A program made the position numbers and the translations under genes. The notes beneath the pieces are model-generated. The model was given only the letters and a program-made list of their open reading frames with translations, had not been told where the DNA came from and did not search any database. From an uncultured Alphaproteobacteria bacterium (lineage in GTDB: Bacteria; Pseudomonadota; Alphaproteobacteria; Puniceispirillales; Puniceispirillaceae), in the NCBI GenBank assembly GCA_937924895.1, contig CALEYP010000028.1:1-29476 (forward strand): a stretch of DNA of 29,476 nucleotides. The letters are read 5' to 3'. Below, one piece after another: positions 1 through 7,758 of the stretch. How positions within the stretch are numbered: the stretch's first letter is position 1; every line of letters begins with the position of its first letter.

Positions 1-825
1 GCCAGAGACTAAATTATGCAGGGCAGGCGCATCAGCCGTAAGAAGGTGCGCATAGTCACGTTTAAGGGATGGCACGCGCTGTTCGGCTGTGGCCTCAATC
101 TCGATGATTGGGCTTGTGGTCATCCGGTGCCACCATTCCTTCGGTAGCGCGATTTGTCCAATGCGACTGGATTCCGATTCCACAAAAATAGGACGGCTTG
201 GGTCACATTTTTGTAACGCCTCATGCAACCGAGACTCAAAAAGCCTTTGCGACGGTTGCGGCTTATCCACCATTGCACCTAACAGAGAGCCGCGATGATG
301 CGCAAGCCCTTCTAAATCAATGATTTGCGCCTGTTTTGCCTTGAGCTGATGTAAGAGGTGCGTTTTTCCCACACCAGTTGAGCCAGCTATCAAAATCAGC
401 TGATATTGCGCAGGAAGCGTACGCAATTCATCCATAATCATGCCACGATAGGTTTTATAACCACCCTGTAATAAAAAGGCGGCCCAGCCAATCTCACCGC
501 AGATATGTGCAAAAGCACGCGATCGCTGGCCACCTCGCCAACAATGAATCAATGGTCGCCACCCCTCAGGGCGATCGGCAAGTGTTGTATGAATATGCTT
601 AGCGATATTGGCTGAAACAAGAGCAGCACCAGCGCGTCGTGCGGCAAAAGCGCTATCTTGTTTATACATCGTACCGATTTCAGCACGCTGTTCATTGCTA
701 AAGACAGGCAGGTTAATGGCACCCGGTATATGGTCATCTGCAAATTCTGCCGGAGACCGCACATCAATGATGTCATCAATCCGAGGGTCACGCCAGTCAG
801 TCACAGTTGTAATTGGGGCAGGCAT
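1..825 (-). CDS. mnmH: tRNA 2-selenouridine synthase MnmH/SelU, 3' part missing (left window edge)
   Basis: Replaces the sulfur of 2-thiouridine at the wobble base of certain tRNAs with selenium, using selenophosphate from SelD. I translated 275 codons; the gene runs off the left edge (E. coli SelU is about 364 residues). An N-terminal rhodanese domain (about 1-130) shows IPGAINLP and the active-site loop CWRGGQRS with the conserved Cys at residue 95. A P-loop domain follows with GSTGVGKT at about 148-155. The ATG at 823-825 is preceded by AGGAGGT at good spacing; that ribosome-binding site overlaps the stop of the upstream selD fusion. It is the last visible gene of the flavin reductase-selD-mnmH operon, and the pairing with SelD strongly supports the function. 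Confidence 0.95.
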   Translation of the reverse strand, partial: MPAPITTVTDWRDPRIDDIIDVRSPAEFADDHIPGAINLPVFSNEQRAEIGTMYKQDSAFAARRAGAALVSANIAKHIHTTLADRPEGWRPLIHCWRGGQRSRAFAHICGEIGWAAFLLQGGYKTYRGMIMDELRTLPAQYQLILIAGSTGVGKTHLLHQLKAKQAQIIDLEGLAHHRGSLLGAMVDKPQPSQRLFESRLHEALQKCDPSRPIFVESESSRIGQIALPKEWWHRMTTSPIIEIEATAEQRVPSLKRDYAHLLTADAPALHNLVSG

Positions 826-833
826 AGCACCTC

Positions 834-3047
834 CTATGATTCTATCAAAATGCCCGTTGCGCCAAGACGCACCTGACCAATAATTGCAAGAGATGGCGAT
901 AGCTTTTGAAGCGCAGATGTTTGGGCAGTTGGCAGAACAGCGCATATACCGCCCGCTGTTTGCGGGTCAAATAGTAGAGGATAACGCCAATCACGCGCCG
1001 CAGAGGGTGTGGCCCCTAATGTGGGAACGCTTCGTTGGTTATTGCCCATGCTAGAGGAAGAGATGCCGCCTGCTAGCAATGTGTCAATGCCAGGAAAAAC
1101 GGGTAATTGAGATAGTGATATCTCAAAAGCTATCTCTTGCGCTGCTTGTTTTTGAAGCTGGAAAGCAAGATTCGTCGCATGGTGAGCTAAGCCAAAACCC
1201 GTAATATCGGTCATTGCAATGGCCCCATGCGCCAAGCAATCTGTTGCGGCCTGTTGGTTGCTGAGCGCCATATCATCGCAGATAGTGCGATACAGACTAG
1301 CCGGACAGAGATGGCGCATAGCAGCAGCAAGACCAACTCCGATCCCTAAATGCTTGCTCATCACAAGGCTATATGAGGTATGGGGGTCAAAGGCTGCAAA
1401 GGACGCTGTTTGTTCGCCAGAGACGGCAAGGACAAGGCCTGTCTCTGTGGCTTGGGAAGTATGCCCGCCTACCAATGTTGTTTGTGCTTCAGAGAGCGCG
1501 CAGAGAAGACCTGTCATCAGCTGGAATGCCTCTTGATATTGCTGCGACTGGCTCGCCTCTCTCACAGTGAGGTGAAGTTGTGCAAAACGCGGGGAAGCGC
1601 CAGACACATAAAGGTCACTTAACGCGTGATTGGTTGCAATTTTGGCAAAAAGGAACGGGTCAGAAACCATTTGTGACAGGGCATCAAAACTATGAAGAAG
1701 GGGCTGGGCAAGAGGGGCCGTCATACCACTGTCAGCCATCCCTTCTGATGAAGGAAAATAGCGGGGATCCGCGCCTAACCGTTCCGCCTCTGTCTTGGCA
1801 TCCTCTAACACCTCTTCTAGTAGGTCAGCAGATGCCTTTGCCGCACATCCCGCGCATTTCATACCACGAAATGCAGCATCATTTTGGTCTTGGTATCTAG
1901 TTTGATAAAAGGGAAGAGGGGTGAAATCTTCCTGTGTCATTTGGGGGAGATCGCTGAATTTCTTCATGAAATCTGTGTCAATTTTCGCTTTCAACCGCCA
2001 CCATAACGCTTTGTGGCTAGCTATGCCATTGCGGATGGCGATGGCTTTTCCATCAGCTGTGCCAATAAGGGCAAGATATTGTTTTTGAGGCCGCCATTGT
2101 TTCAAGGGGCGTTGTCTGATCAATTGACGGATATTGTAAGCTAAGATTGCGCCTGCCCGGACAGCGAAAACGCCTGCTTTCTCGCGCGGATATTCAACGA
2201 TATGGGCCACATCTCCAGCCGCGAAAATATGCGGATAAATTACATTCTGTAATGTATTGCGCACCGCAACAAATCCTGTTTCATCACGTCCTTTTCCTAA
2301 GGAGGCAATGAAAGGAGCCGGGCGGACCCCAGTCACAAGATAATGTTGATCTGATGCAAATTCTTGCCCGTTGTGAGAGGTGATATATTTATCTGAAAAT
2401 TCTGTTATTTCGCATGATTTATGAAGGGTAATGCTCGCGTTTTGCAAAGCGCCTTCACACAGAATTCTTGCCCTATTTGACATATGGGGAAGTAATTCAT
2501 CAGATCTAGAAAAAAGAGATATTTCAGTATCTTGAAATCTTTTCTTTAACGCAAGACTAAGTTCAATGCCAGCAATACCAGCGCCGATGACACTAACCTT
2601 AGCAGGTGCCTCTTCAGATGCAGGAAGCTGTTTCAAAAAATGCGCAATCGGTTTCACTGCAATGGCATGCTCAGCTGCGCCCTTTAGCAATGATAAATCA
2701 GGGACGGCCCCTGAATTTAAAGATAATATATCAAAGGAAATGGGCGGGCGATGGGCAAAGAGAACTTGATTTGTTTCCGGATTGATGGCTGTCACCTCAT
2801 CTCGGATAAAATTGGCTCCGGCAAAGGCCGCAAGCCGTGCAAGGTCAATATGCATGTCGTCATGTGACCAGACACCTTCGACATAGCCAGGCAACATACC
2901 AGAATAAGGCGCTAAATCCACGTCACTAATGAGGGTGATTTGCAATCCGGGGATAGGGCGCATGCCAAAGGATTTTAGCACAGCTATCTGTGCGTGACCC
3001 CCACCCACACAAACGAGGTGAAGATGAGGTGGCACGTTAGGTGTCAC
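834..3047 (-). CDS. selD: Bifunctional FAD-dependent oxidoreductase / selenide,water dikinase (SelD fusion)
   Basis: A 737-residue two-domain protein. Residues 1 to about 370 form a pyridine-nucleotide-disulfide-type flavoprotein like type II NADH dehydrogenases: VGGGHAQ near residue 15 (FAD), VIGAGIAG near 153 (NAD(P)H) and FAAGDVAH near 275. Residues about 390-737 form selenophosphate synthetase, which makes selenophosphate from selenide and ATP. Its start shows MKCAGCAAK, with the catalytic Cys/Lys pair likely C401 and K404, followed by DPFLFAKIATNHALSDLY, LVGGHTS and DITGFGLAHH. The active site uses Cys, not selenocysteine. Such fusions are known in bacteria; the flavoprotein half is thought to supply or process reduced selenium, but this is unproven. 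Start is GTG at 3047, overlapping the flavin reductase stop by 4 bases (GTGA), so translational coupling is likely. No selA or selB is visible, fitting use of selenium in tRNA. Confidence 0.95.
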   Translation of the reverse strand: MTPNVPPHLHLVCVGGGHAQIAVLKSFGMRPIPGLQITLISDVDLAPYSGMLPGYVEGVWSHDDMHIDLARLAAFAGANFIRDEVTAINPETNQVLFAHRPPISFDILSLNSGAVPDLSLLKGAAEHAIAVKPIAHFLKQLPASEEAPAKVSVIGAGIAGIELSLALKKRFQDTEISLFSRSDELLPHMSNRARILCEGALQNASITLHKSCEITEFSDKYITSHNGQEFASDQHYLVTGVRPAPFIASLGKGRDETGFVAVRNTLQNVIYPHIFAAGDVAHIVEYPREKAGVFAVRAGAILAYNIRQLIRQRPLKQWRPQKQYLALIGTADGKAIAIRNGIASHKALWWRLKAKIDTDFMKKFSDLPQMTQEDFTPLPFYQTRYQDQNDAAFRGMKCAGCAAKASADLLEEVLEDAKTEAERLGADPRYFPSSEGMADSGMTAPLAQPLLHSFDALSQMVSDPFLFAKIATNHALSDLYVSGASPRFAQLHLTVREASQSQQYQEAFQLMTGLLCALSEAQTTLVGGHTSQATETGLVLAVSGEQTASFAAFDPHTSYSLVMSKHLGIGVGLAAAMRHLCPASLYRTICDDMALSNQQAATDCLAHGAIAMTDITGFGLAHHATNLAFQLQKQAAQEIAFEISLSQLPVFPGIDTLLAGGISSSSMGNNQRSVPTLGATPSAARDWRYPLLFDPQTAGGICAVLPTAQTSALQKLSPSLAIIGQVRLGATGILIES

Positions 3048-3523
3048 AGGGCGTTCACTTTGCCAGCAAAATAGCTTAATGGCGCCAAATCCTCTTCTGC
3101 ATTATGAATGGCTTTCACTTCTCCCACGAAAATCGTGTGGTCTCCACCATCATATTGCGCATAAGGATGACATTCAAGAACACTCAAGGCCCCTTGAATC
3201 ACAGGCAAGTTGTGTTGTCCCTTTTCCCATGAGATGCCTTCAAATCTATCGTCATGATTGCTAGCAAAGCGCATACATAGCTCGCTTTGATCTTGTGCCA
3301 GTAGTGCGATGGAATAGCCCTCTGCGGCACAGAAATCGTCATATTTTGTGCTATCTTTGATTAACGACCAGAGCACTAATTGGGGGCGCAGAGAGACGGA
3401 GGCAAAGCTATTAACCGTTAAGCCATAGGGCGCGCCCGATTTATCATAGCAACTCACAATGGTAACACCCGTTAGAAACCGGCTCATGGCTGTTTTGAAG
3501 GTTTTATCTTGGTTCACAGTCAT
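3044..3523 (-). CDS. Flavin reductase family protein (FMN-binding split barrel)
   Basis: A 159-residue protein of the HpaC/flavin-reductase-like family, which uses NAD(P)H to reduce FMN or FAD, often for a partner enzyme. Visible family features are the N-terminal FLTGVTIVSCYDKSGAPYG stretch, the TVNSFASVSLRPQLVLWSL flavin-binding stretch and the closing GGDHTIFVGEV. No monooxygenase partner is nearby. Instead it is the first gene of an operon with the SelD-oxidoreductase fusion, so a role in selenium or flavin redox chemistry is possible (inference). The start ATG at 3521-3523 has only a weak ribosome-binding site. A perfect 10-base palindrome lies just upstream. The exact substrate is unknown. 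Confidence 0.85.
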   Translation of the reverse strand: MTVNQDKTFKTAMSRFLTGVTIVSCYDKSGAPYGLTVNSFASVSLRPQLVLWSLIKDSTKYDDFCAAEGYSIALLAQDQSELCMRFASNHDDRFEGISWEKGQHNLPVIQGALSVLECHPYAQYDGGDHTIFVGEVKAIHNAEEDLAPLSYFAGKVNAL

Positions 3524-3535
3524 TTTACATTACTC

Positions 3536-3545
3536 TGATTAATCA
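3536..3545. promoter_or_regulatory. Palindrome TGATTAATCA upstream of the flavin reductase gene
   Basis: A perfect 10-base palindrome lies 12 bases upstream of the flavin reductase start, where an operator could act on the selenium operon. It may be chance in AT-rich DNA; I have no motif match for it. Confidence 0.25.
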
Positions 3546-3588
3546 AAAGGCATCTTTGAGACAGATATAGCATGCAAACATCATCTGC

Positions 3589-4515
3589 CTAGCGTTGTAC
3601 GCGTGATAATGGAGAAAAGCGCTCAATTTTTTGACGCCACCCTTCTGGTAGAACATCTGCAAGCATAACAGCGCAGAAAATCATCAAACAACCGACCAAG
3701 GCAGCGCCAGTCAAATTTTGCGACAAAAATAGCCAGCCCGCTAGCGCTGCAAAGACGGCCTCTAGCGACATCAAAAAGGCGGCTGTTGTGGCATGGGCAT
3801 GACGCTGCGCCACTAATTGCAGGGTGTAGGCAATGCCCACAGAAATAGCACCTGCATAAAGCAATTCCTGCCAGGCTGGTACAAAGTCAGCAAAAGCAGG
3901 TTGTTCGATGGCAACTGCGCCGCTCATCGCTAAGACAGCGCAGACGGCATTTTGCAGCAGTGCCAATTGCAAGGGGGCGTTCACGAGTTTTGTAACAAAT
4001 CCAATGGCTATGATATGTCCAGCCCAAAAGATGGCGCCAATCGCAACGAGAATATCAGCAAATTGGGCGTCATAGCCTTGATTGCCAGACAGTAAGTAAG
4101 ACCCGCCGATCGATAAAACTACCGCTAGCCAAATAGACAAAGTGATGCTTTGCCGTGTTAGGACCCATGTAATAAGAGGCACAAATGGGACATATAACGC
4201 CGTTAAAAAAGCGGCATTGGCCACTTTTGTGTAAAGTAACGCGGTTTGTTGCAATGCAATGCCACCAAACATCAAAACACCAAGTGACAAGCCGCCCCAC
4301 AAAAGTGTGCGATTATCTCTCATCGCCTGGAGGAGCGAGTTGCGGCGCCATTCCCATAATGCCAACGGCAAAATCACAAGAACGCCAATGAAATAGCGTG
4401 CACCTGTAAAAGATAAGGGGCCAATCGTATCCATGCCGGTTGTTTGTGCAATGAAGGTTGTGCCCCAAATCAGGGCGACAATCAGAATTAGGCCATGTGC
4501 AAGATTACGAGACAT
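3589..4515 (-). CDS. DMT superfamily (EamA) permease
   Basis: Inner-membrane transporter of the drug/metabolite family, with about ten hydrophobic segments in two EamA repeats. The first repeat starts with LIWGTTFIAQTTGMD and GPLSFTGARYFIG, the typical EamA opening. The second includes FWAGHIIAIGFVTK and AFLMSLEAVFAALAGWLFL, also typical. The substrate cannot be told from sequence. An in-frame TTG at 4533 would add six residues (MVQCCS) and abut the upstream gene exactly, but I prefer the ATG at 4513-4515 because family members begin with a short MSRN-like leader directly before the first membrane span. It lies immediately downstream of an MFS permease and is probably co-transcribed with it. 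Confidence 0.9.
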   Translation of the reverse strand: MSRNLAHGLILIVALIWGTTFIAQTTGMDTIGPLSFTGARYFIGVLVILPLALWEWRRNSLLQAMRDNRTLLWGGLSLGVLMFGGIALQQTALLYTKVANAAFLTALYVPFVPLITWVLTRQSITLSIWLAVVLSIGGSYLLSGNQGYDAQFADILVAIGAIFWAGHIIAIGFVTKLVNAPLQLALLQNAVCAVLAMSGAVAIEQPAFADFVPAWQELLYAGAISVGIAYTLQLVAQRHAHATTAAFLMSLEAVFAALAGWLFLSQNLTGAALVGCLMIFCAVMLADVLPEGWRQKIERFSPLSRVQR

Positions 4516-4533
4516 AGAACAACATTGTACCAA

Positions 4534-5769
4534 TTAGGAGTGAGGGGGACGAAGAGATTTCACCGTTTTAGCAATGAATAGGCTTGTGCGCGGGATATAG
4601 CGATAAGGTTTGGTGAACTGAATCACTGGACGCTTAAAAATGCGATACCCGCCGAACAGGAATAACATAAGATGCAAAGCGGCAAAATAATGAAATAAGG
4701 CCGCAGGTCCAAAAAAATCAATCAAGGCACCAGCTAAAACAGGTGACCCAATTGCCCCTAAGGCAAAGAAGAAAATAAGTGAGGCTGAGAGGTCTGTCAT
4801 ATCCTCTGGTCGACAGAGGTCATTAGCATGTGTGGCGGCAAGCGAGTATATCGGCATCGTCGCCATGCCAAAAATAAAGATCATTACAAATATTTGGCTT
4901 GTGCCTAATAAATGGGTGAGGGGGTCCCACTGCATAATAAGCGCTGTTAAAATCGTGATAAGCGATAATGTCAGCATCACCTGTCTTTTTGAAGTTCTAT
5001 CAGCCAGAAGACCAACGGGAAATTGGGCAAGCGCGCCTCCCAAGATAAACAACAGCAAGAACAAACCAATGCCACCGCTTGATAATTGACTATCAAATGC
5101 AAAAAGTGGCCCGACCATGCGTAAAGCAGCCCCTGTTGCCCCAACCGTTATAACGCCTATGGCAGCAAGCGGTGAAATGGTTAAGGCCAAAAGAGGGCGC
5201 CAGCGTGGCGCGTCAGGCAAAACAGGTTGAGCGGCCTGTGTCATCGCCAAAGGCAAAAAAGATAAACATAAGAATATCGCCACAAGGGAATAGCTTTGAT
5301 AGGCGGCTATGGGAAGGGTGGCAATTACGGCTTGAGCTGCCATTGCACCAGACATGTCAACAACCCGGTATAAGGAATAGTAACGAGAGCGATTATCGTT
5401 GGTAAGCTTGGCATTAAGCCAGCTTTCAATCACTGTTGCTGCACCTGCGACGGCTATACCGGATACCAAACGTAATCCAATCCAGAACCATAAGGATTCA
5501 AGCAGGGGGTGCAGAAGCACTGCGATCACAGATAATCCTGTAACAAAGCTGAAGGTCCGTGCATGGCCTGCCCGGCGCACCAGATAAGGTGAAGCAAAAC
5601 AGCCAATAATAAAGCCAAGGAAATGGGCAGACCCAATTAAACCAATTTCGGTCCGCGTGAAGCCAAGCGCTAAGCCAGAAAGCGCATCTAAGGGCCCTAA
5701 TGTGCCTGTGCCAAGTTGCATGATAAAGGCAGAAAGCAAAAGGGCGGAGATAGAAAGCAGGATTTGCAT
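4534..5769 (-). CDS. Major facilitator superfamily transporter
   Basis: A 411-residue inner-membrane permease with about twelve hydrophobic spans, the normal length and layout for MFS. The loop between spans 2 and 3 shows SPYLVRRAGHARTFS, a form of the MFS G-x-x-D-R-x-G-R loop, and the second half has GLLADRTSKRQVM at the equivalent place. ESWLNAKLTNDNRSRYYSLYRV resembles the YcaD/UMF-like branch. Substrate unknown. The start ATG (5767-5769) faces away from the dam gene across about 120 bases. The stop is directly followed by the DMT permease gene, so the two form a transporter operon. Confidence 0.9.
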   Translation of the reverse strand: MQILLSISALLLSAFIMQLGTGTLGPLDALSGLALGFTRTEIGLIGSAHFLGFIIGCFASPYLVRRAGHARTFSFVTGLSVIAVLLHPLLESLWFWIGLRLVSGIAVAGAATVIESWLNAKLTNDNRSRYYSLYRVVDMSGAMAAQAVIATLPIAAYQSYSLVAIFLCLSFLPLAMTQAAQPVLPDAPRWRPLLALTISPLAAIGVITVGATGAALRMVGPLFAFDSQLSSGGIGLFLLLFILGGALAQFPVGLLADRTSKRQVMLTLSLITILTALIMQWDPLTHLLGTSQIFVMIFIFGMATMPIYSLAATHANDLCRPEDMTDLSASLIFFFALGAIGSPVLAGALIDFFGPAALFHYFAALHLMLFLFGGYRIFKRPVIQFTKPYRYIPRTSLFIAKTVKSLRPPHS

Positions 5770-5890
5770 CTATTTTTCTTTGTCAAAACCATCTACTAAA
5801 GAGAGTTAAGATGATTTCGCACAAGAAATCTATGGAAACTAGTGCCAGTCGATGATGAGTTTGGTGATGCGCGGATAAGAGGGGGCTTTT

Positions 5891-6703
5891 CTGACAAAGC
5901 CATCTTTAAAATGGGTAGTGGGCAAACGCCAATTATTGCTTGATATTCGTCCGCTTATCCCTGAATTATCAGGGCGATATTTTGAACCATTCATGGGCGG
6001 GGCAGCCGTATTTTTCGACCAAGCGCCACAACGTGCCTTTTTGCGAGATATTAATGAAGAGCTCGTCAATTGCTATTGTCAGGTTCGAGATTACCCTGAT
6101 GCGTTGCTGGCTGATCTCAAGCGCCATATTTATGATAAAGATTATTACTATCAGGTGCGCAACCGTGATCGGGATAAAGACGCCTATGCGCAATTATCAG
6201 ACATAGAGCGCGCCAGTCGTTTGATTTTCCTCAATCGGACGGGCTTCAATGGTATGTATCGGGTCAATCGCAAGGGACAGTTTAATATTCCATTTGGGCG
6301 TTATGCTAACCCCACTATTGCCAATGAGACACTGATTCGAGAGGCGTCTGCTGCTTTGCAAAATGCGGACATAAGGTGCCAGCCTTATCATACTATTCTC
6401 TCTGAGGCAGAGGCAGGTGATTTCATCTATTTTGACCCGCCCTATCTTCCCGTATCAAAGACAGCTAATTTTACCGCCTATGCAGCTGATGATTTTACAT
6501 TATCTGATCAAGAAGCATTAGCCGCCTTATGTCGCGAGCTTGATCAAAAACAAGTCAAATTTTTGCTATCAAACACCTATCATGAGGTGATCACCTCTCT
6601 TTATGACGGCTTTGATTTCATCAAAATTGAGGCAAGACGCGCGATTAATAGCAAGGCTGATAAGCGGCAGCCCGTGCCAGAGATTCTTATCAAAAACTAT
6701 TAA
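5891..6703 (+). CDS. dam: DNA adenine methyltransferase (Dam family), unusual start region
   Basis: Methylates the N6 of adenine in DNA, by family probably in GATC. The catalytic DPPY is at 6434-6445 within FDPPYLPVSKTANFTAY. EPFMGGAAVFF, INEELVNCY, FNGMYRVNRKGQFNIPFG and the closing ARRAINSKADKR are all Dam-like. The N-terminus is odd. Homology clearly begins before the GTG at 5918: in-frame codons read TKPSLKWVVGKRQLL, the family's N-terminal block. The only upstream option before an in-frame TAA (5876-5878) is CTG at 5891, behind a GAGGGGG ribosome-binding site. The usual W-A/V-G-G-K reads WVVGK, and the FxGxG motif ends in Ala. Either a CTG start is used or the gene is decaying. It is an orphan methylase: no restriction partner is visible. 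Confidence 0.85.
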   Translation: MTKPSLKWVVGKRQLLLDIRPLIPELSGRYFEPFMGGAAVFFDQAPQRAFLRDINEELVNCYCQVRDYPDALLADLKRHIYDKDYYYQVRNRDRDKDAYAQLSDIERASRLIFLNRTGFNGMYRVNRKGQFNIPFGRYANPTIANETLIREASAALQNADIRCQPYHTILSEAEAGDFIYFDPPYLPVSKTANFTAYAADDFTLSDQEALAALCRELDQKQVKFLLSNTYHEVITSLYDGFDFIKIEARRAINSKADKRQPVPEILIKNY

Positions 6704-6716
6704 GAAGCGGAGAAAA

Positions 6717-6790
6717 TGGAGGTCCGAGCCGGAATCGAACCGGCGTACACGGCTTTGCAGGCCGCTACATCACCACTCTGTCATCGGACC
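6717..6790 (-). tRNA. tRNA-Cys (anticodon GCA)
   Basis: On the minus strand a 74-base cloverleaf reads acceptor GGTCCGA paired with TCGGACC, then discriminator T and an encoded CCA. The anticodon loop is CTGCAAA with anticodon GCA, on a 5-base-pair stem. The T-arm contains GGTTCGATTCC. U73 and the GCA anticodon identify it as cysteine tRNA. It lies 13 bases past the dam stop and is convergent with it. Confidence 0.97.
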
Positions 6791-6800
6791 AGAGGCCCCA

Positions 6801-6829
6801 TCCATAGCTGATGCATTTTGAATGGTCAA
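6801..6829 (-). promoter_or_regulatory. Sigma-70-type promoter for tRNA-Cys
   Basis: On the minus strand TTGACC (6824-6829) and TATGGA (6801-6806) are separated by exactly 17 bases. The -10 box is followed by a GC-rich stretch (TGGGGCC) just before the tRNA start. A GC-rich discriminator is typical of stringently controlled stable-RNA promoters. Confidence 0.6.
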
Positions 6830-6884
6830 TGGCTCATTGCGTAGAAAAAGACAGCGCTATGTCAGCATCGCTTTAAAAGGTATA

Positions 6885-6913
6885 TTGAAACAAAGCCCAT
6901 TCATAGTTATAAA
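6885..6913 (+). promoter_or_regulatory. Sigma-70-type promoter for the Pcm-like/tolC/popZ genes
   Basis: TTGAAA (6885-6890) and TATAAA (6908-6913) are separated by 17 bases, close to consensus, 63 bases before the preferred start of the Pcm-like gene. It sits in the 185-base gap between the tRNA-Cys gene and 6976, which holds no other gene I can support. Confidence 0.6.
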
Positions 6914-6975
6914 AGCGCATCTTTAATAAACAAATGCGATTTGATGTGTTTGTTATGGGAATGGGGAAAACACCG

Positions 6976-7641
6976 ATGTCTGTGACTGATTTTGACGCTG
7001 CACGCAAAGCGATGATTGATAGCCAAATTCGTCCTAACAAAGTAATTGACGAAGCCGTTATCGCGGCGTTTGCAGCGGTGCCTCGTGAGGAATTTGTACC
7101 AAAATCAATGCAGGATGTAGCCTATGTTGATGAGGATATCACCCTTCCTGGCGGTCGCTATATGGTAGAAGCCATGATTATGGGGCGGATGATCCAGTCA
7201 CTTGAATTGCAGGCATCTGACAATGTGCTCCTTATCGGTGCTGCTACAGGCTATAGCGCTGCGATTTTGTCTCATCTTTGTTCCTCTGTGATTGCGATTG
7301 ATAACCGGTCAGCAGCCGTTGAAAAAGCACAGGATAATTTGAATAAGCTCGAAATTGGTAATGTTGCTGTATTAAAAAGCAAATTGACAGAAGGCTATCC
7401 TGCAGAAGGTCCCTATGATGCTATTATCATTGAGGGCGGCGTTGAAACCATGCCTGAAGCACTTTTGGCGCAATTAGCAGATGACGGCCGTGCCGTTGCC
7501 GTTTGGCGGACATCGCCGCGCGCCCAAGGTGAAGCTAGCATTTGGACAAAAACAGCAGGCGCTGCCACACGTCGTGCGCTATTTAACGCCCATGTGCCAA
7601 CCCTCGCGGAATTTCAAGCCAAAAGCGAATTCGCATTCTAA
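6976..7641 (+). CDS. Pcm-like methyltransferase, divergent paralogue upstream of tolC
   Basis: A 221-residue protein related to protein-L-isoaspartate O-methyltransferase. DFDAARKAMIDSQIRPNKV is the typical start of this alphaproteobacterial subgroup, and VLLIGAATGYSAAILSHL is the SAM-binding loop. The Pcm substrate-binding block (HGQTISQP in the second copy near 26302) is absent; the equivalent stretch reads ITLPGGRYMVEAM. Repair of isoaspartate is therefore doubtful and its role is unknown. The position directly before tolC and popZ is conserved in alphaproteobacteria. I chose the ATG at 6976 (GGGG nine bases upstream) over an in-frame ATG at 6934 because the extra 14 residues do not fit the family. 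Confidence 0.85.
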   Translation: MSVTDFDAARKAMIDSQIRPNKVIDEAVIAAFAAVPREEFVPKSMQDVAYVDEDITLPGGRYMVEAMIMGRMIQSLELQASDNVLLIGAATGYSAAILSHLCSSVIAIDNRSAAVEKAQDNLNKLEIGNVAVLKSKLTEGYPAEGPYDAIIIEGGVETMPEALLAQLADDGRAVAVWRTSPRAQGEASIWTKTAGAATRRALFNAHVPTLAEFQAKSEFAF

Positions 7642-7758
7642 ACAAAAATTCGTCTTTATTTCAGACTATTTCACGTTGAAATACGTATGAAAAACCAGTT
7701 AGGTTATCATCTAGGCATGAGGGCGACCTCACTGCCCTATTTTGACAGGGATTTTACG

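Noticed and set aside
4531..4533. TTG start for the DMT permease
   Set aside because: It has no ribosome-binding site and adds residues not typical of the family; the ATG at 4513-4515 fits better.
7642..7720. Separate tolC promoter (TTGAAA near 7675)
   Set aside because: No acceptable -10 box at the right spacing.
7684..7758. Longer tolC start
   Set aside because: The extra 24 residues would precede a clear signal peptide that begins at the ATG at 7759, which has its own ribosome-binding site.
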